Assembly (NCBI GenBank): GCA_963807385.1
Contig: CAWEBQ010000003.1
Coordinates: 868,001-932,000, forward strand
Source of the DNA: JBDTSW01 sp963807385
Lineage (GTDB): Bacteria > Actinomycetota > Thermoleophilia > Solirubrobacterales > 70-9
Length of the DNA stretch: 64,000 bases
Reading direction: 5' to 3'
In this document: one piece after another, positions 56,573 through 64,000 of the stretch
How the letters are laid out: the number at the start of each line of letters is the position of its first letter
Numbering within the stretch: the stretch's first letter is position 1
Made by a program: the position numbers and the translations under genes
The notes under the pieces: model-generated
Seen by the model: the letters and a program-made list of their open reading frames with translations, nothing else
Told to the model about the DNA's origin: nothing
The model's database searches: none

Positions 56573-57471
56573 CTGGTCTGGAGCTCGTAGCCGAGCTCGG
56601 CCAGCAGGTCGCCGGACTCCGTCTCGTAGGTGGCGATGTCCTCCGCCGAGAGCGCGTTCTTCCATTTCCCCACCATCGCGGGGTCCGGCGGCTTCATCGA
56701 GGACTTCTTGCGCTCGAGGCGCGTGCCCGGGCGCCGCTTCTGGTTGTGCTCGGCGGGGAGGTTGTGCGCCATCTCCTGCAGCCGGTCCTCCGCGGACTTC
56801 CAGTAGTCGAGCATCACCGGGTCGTAGTCGAGGCTCACGAAGTCGCAGATCCGGCGCAGGGTCGGCTCCGGGTCGGTGATGAGGTCCTCGAAGCGGGCCT
56901 CCATGTAGTGATTGAGGTCCTTGGAGATGCGGCGGGCGCGCTCGATGCGGCGCCGCCAGCGGCGGGCCGCATTCTGGATCGGCGGCGGCTCGTGGACGCG
57001 ATTGAGCCGCGAGAGGCGCACGTCCCGGCCATCGCGGATCAGGTGGATGAAATAGATCTCCGGCAGGAGCTTCTGGAGCCGCCGCATGGACTTCACGTAG
57101 ACCGGGGTCTTATCGCCCCAGCGCGCCTTGTGGTGCCGGTCCGCGTAGCGGCGGTAGAAGGCCCGCGCGACGCCGGTCCCCGTGAGTGGGTCGACGCTGC
57201 CGATGACCTCGGTGAGCTCCTCCTGGGTGAATCCGAAGTCGCCCCAGCGTGGATCCCCGTGGATGACCTCGGCCAGATCGGCCGGGGTGATCCCGGGCTT
57301 CTCCGCGCGCTTGGCCAGCGTGGGCAGGAAGTGGGTCTCGGGCGGGACGGCCAGCTGGGGATGCGTATCGAGCATCAGCCGCAGGGTGGTCGTGCCGGAG
57401 CCGCCGGCACCGACGACGAACGGGGCGGGCACCAGGCCGTCGGCGTTCGTTGGCAGGCTCGAATCGCTCAT
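56569..57471 (-). CDS. PAPS-dependent sulfotransferase (2)
   Basis: The 300-residue enzyme has PFVVGAGGSGTTTLRLMLDTHPQ as its P-loop (about 17-39), ARWGDKTPVYVKSM, and the 3'-phosphate loop HLIRDGRDVRLSRLNRVHEPPP (about 141-162). It is clearly a paralogue of the copies at 54018 and 57468, with similar length and the same motif order. The ATG overlaps the preceding sulfotransferase stop (ATGA). Substrate unknown; different copies may sulfate different positions of one product. Confidence 0.9.
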   Translation of the reverse strand: MSDSSLPTNADGLVPAPFVVGAGGSGTTTLRLMLDTHPQLAVPPETHFLPTLAKRAEKPGITPADLAEVIHGDPRWGDFGFTQEELTEVIGSVDPLTGTGVARAFYRRYADRHHKARWGDKTPVYVKSMRRLQKLLPEIYFIHLIRDGRDVRLSRLNRVHEPPPIQNAARRWRRRIERARRISKDLNHYMEARFEDLITDPEPTLRRICDFVSLDYDPVMLDYWKSAEDRLQEMAHNLPAEHNQKRRPGTRLERKKSSMKPPDPAMVGKWKNALSAEDIATYETESGDLLAELGYELQTR

Positions 57472-58379
57472 GGGCGGCGGGACACGTTAGCGACGAGCTC
57501 GTATCCGAGCTCGTCGAGGAGGACGCCGGCGACCCGCTCGAACTCCTCGATGTCGGCCCGCGGCATCTCGTGCTTCCACTTCGCGACCCGGTCGATCCGG
57601 GGCCGCTCCTGGGTGAGCCTGTGGAAGGCCAGGCGGTCCTGCGCCTTGAACAGCGGGCGCTTGCGCTGCTCTGCGTTCTCCGTGCCGGCGGGGAGGTCGC
57701 GGGCGATCTCCCCGAGGCGCTCCTCCGCGCGCTCGTGGTAGGTGAGCATGGCCGGGTCGAAGTCGAGGCCGACGAGCTCGCATATGCGCCGCAGCTCCGG
57801 CTCGGGTTCGGCGATCAGGCTCTCGTAGCGGACCTCTATGTAACGCCCCGGCAGCTCCGCCCCTGCGCGCTGTGCGGCGCGGACCCGCTTGCGCCAGCGC
57901 CGGGCGTGCTTGGCCGCTGTCGGGTGGTTGGACCCGCGCTTGAGCTGCGACAGGCGCACGTCCCGCCCGTCGCGGATCAGGTGGACGAAGTGCGCCTCGG
58001 GCAGCAGCGCTGCGATGCGCGGTACGTGGAGGGCGTATCCGGGGCTCTTGTCGCCCCATCGCGGCTTGTCCTGGCTGCGGGCGTAGGCGCGGTAGAACCC
58101 CCGCATAGCCTGGGCGAGATCGAACGGCTCGACCGCCGCGAAGGTGGCGCGCATCTCATCCGCGTCGAGGCCGAAATCCGGCCAGCGGCGATGGGTGACG
58201 AGCAACTCGGCGAGCGCCGGGCCGTCGGAGCCCCCGTCCTGGGCCTCGAGGAGCTCCGGAAGGAGCTGGGTCTCGAACGGCACGGCGAGCTGGCCGTGGG
58301 CGTCCAGCATCATCCGCAGGAGGGTTGTGCCCGAGCGCGCGGCGCCGATCACGAAGGGTGCGGGTGTAGAAGTCTCCAC
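57468..58379 (-). CDS. PAPS-dependent sulfotransferase (3), first gene of operon
   Basis: The 303-residue enzyme has PAPFVIGAARSGTTLLRMMLDAHGQ as P-loop (about 6-30), PRWGDKSPGYALHVPRI, and HLIRDGRDVRLSQLKRGSN as the 3'-phosphate loop. Start is GTG 58379, with TAGCAT 8 bases upstream on the minus strand (58393-58388), so the operon is probably leaderless from here. Divergent from the ABC exporter gene at 58475, with 95 bases between. First of five tightly packed genes. Confidence 0.9.
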   Translation of the reverse strand: METSTPAPFVIGAARSGTTLLRMMLDAHGQLAVPFETQLLPELLEAQDGGSDGPALAELLVTHRRWPDFGLDADEMRATFAAVEPFDLAQAMRGFYRAYARSQDKPRWGDKSPGYALHVPRIAALLPEAHFVHLIRDGRDVRLSQLKRGSNHPTAAKHARRWRKRVRAAQRAGAELPGRYIEVRYESLIAEPEPELRRICELVGLDFDPAMLTYHERAEERLGEIARDLPAGTENAEQRKRPLFKAQDRLAFHRLTQERPRIDRVAKWKHEMPRADIEEFERVAGVLLDELGYELVANVSRRP

Positions 58380-58474
58380 GCCGCGGGATGCTAGGGCCGT
58401 ACGCCCGATCGGACAAAGTCTCCGGCGAATCCTCTCCGCGTGGCCCGCCAGCGGCGGGTAGCTAGATTGAGCCG

Positions 58475-59473
58475 GTGATGGGAAAGGCCGCGATCGAGGC
58501 CCGCGGGATCAGGCGGGCATTTGGTGAGGTGCAGGCGCTGTGTGGCGTCGATCTGACGGTGCCCGCTGGCACGGTGCTCGGCCTGCTCGGGCCGAACGGG
58601 GCCGGCAAGACGACCCTGGTTCGCATCCTCACCACGCTGCTCGACGCGGACCAGGGCTCGGCCCAGGTTGCGGGCTTCGATCTCGCGACGCAGCCCCAGG
58701 AGCTGCGGGCGGCGATCGGCGTGGCCGGTCAGCAGGCCGCCGTCGACGAAAACCTCACCGGATTCGAGAACCTCGAGATGGTGGGGCGCCTGTATCACCT
58801 GGGACGTCCCGCCTCGCGAGCGCGTGCGGGCGAGCTGCTGGATCAGTTCGAGTTGGACGAGGCCGCTGAGCGACTCGTCAAGACCTACTCGGGGGGGATG
58901 CGACGGCGGCTCGACCTGGCGGCCGCGCTCGTTGCCCAGCCGCCCGTGATCTTCCTCGACGAGCCCACCACCGGCCTCGATCCCCGCAGCCGATTCGCGC
59001 TGTGGGAGGCGATCGAGGCGCGCGTGGCCGCCGGCACAACCGTGCTGCTCACCACCCAGTACCTCGACGAGGCCGACCGGCTCGCCGACCAGATCGCTGT
59101 GATCGACCACGGCACGCTCATCGCCGAGGGGACTTCCGCCGAGCTGAAGTCCAGGGTCGGGGGCGAGCGCCTGGAGGTGAGGCTCGCCGACTCCGCCCAG
59201 GGCGAGGCGGCAATCGCCGCGCTGCGCTCGCTGGCGTCGGAGGACCCCGCGCAGGTCGACGGTTCGGTCCGCCTGCCGATCAGCCAGCGCCAGGGTGCGA
59301 TCGCGGAGGCCGTGCGCCTGCTCGACGATCGGGGAGTGGGAGTGGACGACATCGCGATTCGCACCCCCACGCTCGACGACGTGTTCCTTCAGCTCACCGG
59401 CCAGCGGGTCGAGCGGGAAGAGGACTCGGAGGGCGAAGGGGCCGAAGCGGAGCGCGAGGGGGCGGCGCGATGA
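58475..59473 (+). CDS. ABC transporter ATP-binding protein, DrrA-like
   Basis: The 332-residue ATPase has Walker A GPNGAGKTTLVRIL, Q-loop GQQAAVDENLTG, signature YSGGMRRRLDLAAALV, Walker B PVIFLDEPTTGLD and the H-loop region TTQYLDEADRLAD. A C-terminal extension with ERLEVRLADSAQGE and DDVFLQLTG matches the DrrA subgroup of drug and lipid exporters. GTG 58475 is chosen because TAGATT lies 6 bases upstream; ATG 58478 is an alternative. It overlaps the permease start by 4 bases (ATGA) and makes a two-component exporter with it. Confidence 0.93.
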   Translation: MMGKAAIEARGIRRAFGEVQALCGVDLTVPAGTVLGLLGPNGAGKTTLVRILTTLLDADQGSAQVAGFDLATQPQELRAAIGVAGQQAAVDENLTGFENLEMVGRLYHLGRPASRARAGELLDQFELDEAAERLVKTYSGGMRRRLDLAAALVAQPPVIFLDEPTTGLDPRSRFALWEAIEARVAAGTTVLLTTQYLDEADRLADQIAVIDHGTLIAEGTSAELKSRVGGERLEVRLADSAQGEAAIAALRSLASEDPAQVDGSVRLPISQRQGAIAEAVRLLDDRGVGVDDIAIRTPTLDDVFLQLTGQRVEREEDSEGEGAEAEREGAAR

Positions 59474-60252
59474 ACACGTTCCGGTTCGCCGTCTCCGACG
59501 CCATGGTGCTCGCCGAGCGCAGCCTGCGCCGGATCCCCCGCCAGCCCGACCTCCTCACCGCCTTCACGATCCAGCCAGTCATGTTCGTGCTGCTGTTCGT
59601 GTACGTGTTCGGCGGCGCGATCGAGGTGCCTAGTGAGTTCGGCGACTACACGGACTTCCTGATCCCCGGGATCATCGTTCAGACCCTCGCCTTCGGCGGG
59701 TTCGTGACCGCGCTCGGCATCTCCGAGGACCTCAACAAGGGCCTCATCGACCGCTTCCGCTCGCTGCCGATGGCGCGCTCGGCGGTCCTCACCGGCCGCA
59801 CCATCGCGGACATCGCGACCAACACGCTCTCCCTTGTAGTGATGATCACGGTCGGCCTGATCGTCGGGTTCAGCTTCGCCACGGACGCCCTCGACATCAT
59901 CGCCGGCATCGGCCTCGTGTTGCTGATCGGCTACTCGTTCTCCTGGGTGTTCGCGTGGGTGGGGCTCAACTCGTCGAGCCCGGAGACGGCGAACGCGATC
60001 GGTTTCATGACGATCTTTCCGCTCACCTTCCTCTCCTCGGCGTTCGTCCCGCCGGAGTCGATGCCCGAGCCGCTTCGGTTCTTCGCCACCGACATCAACC
60101 CGTTCACCGCGATGGTGGACGCGACCCGCGCCCTGTGGCTCGGGACTCCCGCCGGCAACGACATCTGGGGCGCGGTGGCCTGGTGCGTCGGCCTCATCGT
60201 CGTCTTCTCGGCGCTCTCGACCACCAAGTACCGCAAGTCGGTCTCCACATAG
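59470..60252 (+). CDS. ABC-2 type permease, DrrB-like
   Basis: The 260-residue permease has six transmembrane helices and the ABC-2 signature LIDRFRSLPMARSAVLTGRTIADIATNTLSLVVM, with the FVPPESMPEPLRFFATDINPFTAMVDATRALWLG segment after helix 5. It forms the membrane channel for the ATPase encoded just upstream. Substrate unknown; proximity to the sulfotransferase operon (divergent promoter) raises the idea that it exports the product, but this is untested. Confidence 0.92.
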   Translation: MNTFRFAVSDAMVLAERSLRRIPRQPDLLTAFTIQPVMFVLLFVYVFGGAIEVPSEFGDYTDFLIPGIIVQTLAFGGFVTALGISEDLNKGLIDRFRSLPMARSAVLTGRTIADIATNTLSLVVMITVGLIVGFSFATDALDIIAGIGLVLLIGYSFSWVFAWVGLNSSSPETANAIGFMTIFPLTFLSSAFVPPESMPEPLRFFATDINPFTAMVDATRALWLGTPAGNDIWGAVAWCVGLIVVFSALSTTKYRKSVST

Positions 60253-60291
60253 CGCCCCAGCTAACGCGCTCACGGTAGGCGCGGCGGACGG

Positions 60292-62898
<2,607 letters not shown>

Positions 62899-62925
62899 CA
62901 GTTCATGCCTCCGGTCGTCGTGGCG

Positions 62926-64000
62926 CTACACATCGAGGAAGCGCACTTCCTTCGCGTGGCGCTCGATAAAGAGCTTCCGCGGCTCGACCTTGTCGCCCAT
63001 CAGGTCGGCGAAGATGCGCTCGGCGAGCGCTCCGTCCTCGATCGTCACCCGGGCGAGCGTGCGGCTCTCGGGATCCATCGTGGTCTGGCGCAGCTGGTCG
63101 GCGTTCATCTCGCCGAGGCCCTTGAAGCGCTGCATCGTGACGCCATGGCGCGCCAGTTCCATGACCATCCGCCGCAGCTCTGCGAAGGACTCGGCCGTGC
63201 GCGTCCGCTCGCCCAGGGTGACCGTGAACGGCGGGCGGCCAACCTGCTTGAGGAGGTCGGCGTGGACGTCGACCAGACGCTTGTACTCGGTGGAGCCGAA
63301 CAGCGCCGACGGCAGGCGATGGGTCTGCGCGAGTCCATCGCGGCGGTGAATCGCCTTGACCTCGAGGACCTCGTCGTCGGATAAGACCAGCGAGGTGTCG
63401 AAGGGCTCCTCCGGCGGGTCCTCAGCGTCGATCAGCTTCTTTACCGCCGCGAGCGTCGCCGCGCCGGCATCGAGGATCTGCGACTCCGAGAGGAACCTGA
63501 CCGCCTCGTGGCCGAACTCGGCCTGTAGCGCCTCGGCCCAGCCCTCGTACTCGTTGAGCTTGCGGTTGAACCGCTGCCAGCGTGTCTCGGTGAGCTTGTG
63601 CTTCTTGCCATCGGCGTCGATCAGCTCGTAGTCCTCGATCTTGTCGCGCAGCAGGAGCGCCTCGAGCTCGGACTCCTTCTCGATGTAGGTCTCCTTCTTG
63701 CCGCTCTTCACCCGGTAGAGCGGCGGCTTCGCGATGTAGACGTACCCGGCCTCGATGAGCTGGGGCATCTGCCTGTAGATGAAGGTCAGGGCCAGCGTGC
63801 GGATGTGAGCTCCGTCTACGTCAGCGTCCGTTGCCAGGATGATCTTGTGGTAGCGGGCGTCGTCGATGTTGAAGTCCTCGTCATCGCCGACCCCGGTGCC
63901 GATCGCGGTGATCAGCGCCTGGATCTCGTTGTTCTGGAGGACCTTGTCGATCCGGCTCTTCTCGACGTTGATGATCTTCCCGCGGAGCGGCAGGACCGCC
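62926..64000 (-). CDS. gyrB: DNA gyrase subunit B, C-terminal part
   Basis: The frame enters from the right edge and runs to TAG at 62926. It contains the TOPRIM metal motif DADVDGAHI and PLRGKIINVEKSR, then LYRVKSGKKETYIEKESE, an insertion (KKHKLTETRWQRFNRKLNEYEG) typical of some actinobacterial GyrB, and the end VTMQRFKGLGEMNADQLRQTTMDPESRTL. The N-terminal ATPase domain is outside the window. It supplies ATP hydrolysis for gyrase and is transcribed just before gyrA. The start is not present, so only about 358 residues are visible. Confidence 0.97.
   Translation of the reverse strand, partial: AVLPLRGKIINVEKSRIDKVLQNNEIQALITAIGTGVGDDEDFNIDDARYHKIILATDADVDGAHIRTLALTFIYRQMPQLIEAGYVYIAKPPLYRVKSGKKETYIEKESELEALLLRDKIEDYELIDADGKKHKLTETRWQRFNRKLNEYEGWAEALQAEFGHEAVRFLSESQILDAGAATLAAVKKLIDAEDPPEEPFDTSLVLSDDEVLEVKAIHRRDGLAQTHRLPSALFGSTEYKRLVDVHADLLKQVGRPPFTVTLGERTRTAESFAELRRMVMELARHGVTMQRFKGLGEMNADQLRQTTMDPESRTLARVTIEDGALAERIFADLMGDKVEPRKLFIERHAKEVRFLDV

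Overview
The window is GC-rich, densely packed DNA from an actinobacterium. It most resembles Thermoleophilia (Solirubrobacterales-like). The evidence is an fhaA-fhaB-pstP-rodA-pbpA-pknB cell-wall kinase cluster, F420-type LLM oxidoreductase, DUF3105, DJ-1/GlxA pairs, many GTG starts with 4-base stop/start overlaps, many apparently leaderless genes (a TANNNT -10 box 6-11 nt before the start codon), and small secreted proteins of a type I associate with Thermoleophilia. Species cannot be named from the sequence. Several genes carry single-base frameshifts that look like assembly or sequencing errors, so this may be a draft or metagenomic contig.

Layout. 1-7035: tail of a VOC protein, a DHA2-type MFS exporter, two tandem secreted paralogues, homocysteine methyltransferase, a BASS-family transporter, an LLM oxidoreductase and a saccharopine-dehydrogenase-like enzyme. 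7053-12634: a TetR regulator divergent from an SDR / Baeyer-Villiger-type monooxygenase / polytopic membrane protein operon, with a near-perfect 28-bp palindrome between them. 12635-13103: a noncoding region holding a candidate structured RNA with its own promoter and terminator. 13104-19524: HELEH metallopeptidase-like protein coupled to a penicillin-acylase-family enzyme, then metF, an alpha/beta hydrolase and a DUF3105 protein. 19605-34444: a surface-polysaccharide locus (acyltransferases, sugar-phosphate transferase, three glycosyltransferases, flippase, O-antigen-ligase-like polymerase, two LytR_C proteins, CapD-type dehydratase), ending in the undecaprenyl-phosphate recycling genes dedA and uppP. 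Inside it lies a broken gene made of 51-bp repeats.

34521-39400: purM, a GlxA-type AraC regulator coupled to a DJ-1/PfpI protein, and a frameshifted Ser/Thr kinase with a sensor-like C-terminal domain. 39402-49902: the cell-division and cell-wall control operon on the minus strand (polytopic kinase, fhaA, fhaB, pstP, rodA, pbpA, pknB, ddl), followed by a small I36-type secreted protein. 50074-53561: CARDB-domain membrane protein, pheA, HNH endonuclease, ATP-grasp enzyme. 53562-54017: a small candidate transcript. 54018-58379: a tightly overlapping operon of three sulfotransferases, a P-loop sulfotransferase-like protein and a glycosyltransferase-like protein, probably for a sulfated surface glycan. 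58475-60252: a DrrAB-like ABC exporter. 60292-64000: gyrA and the 3' part of gyrB.

The dominant theme is the cell envelope: polysaccharide synthesis and export, lipid-carrier recycling, peptidoglycan synthesis under Ser/Thr kinase control, and possible sulfation of surface glycans. No CRISPR array, rRNA, tRNA or intact insertion sequence was seen.
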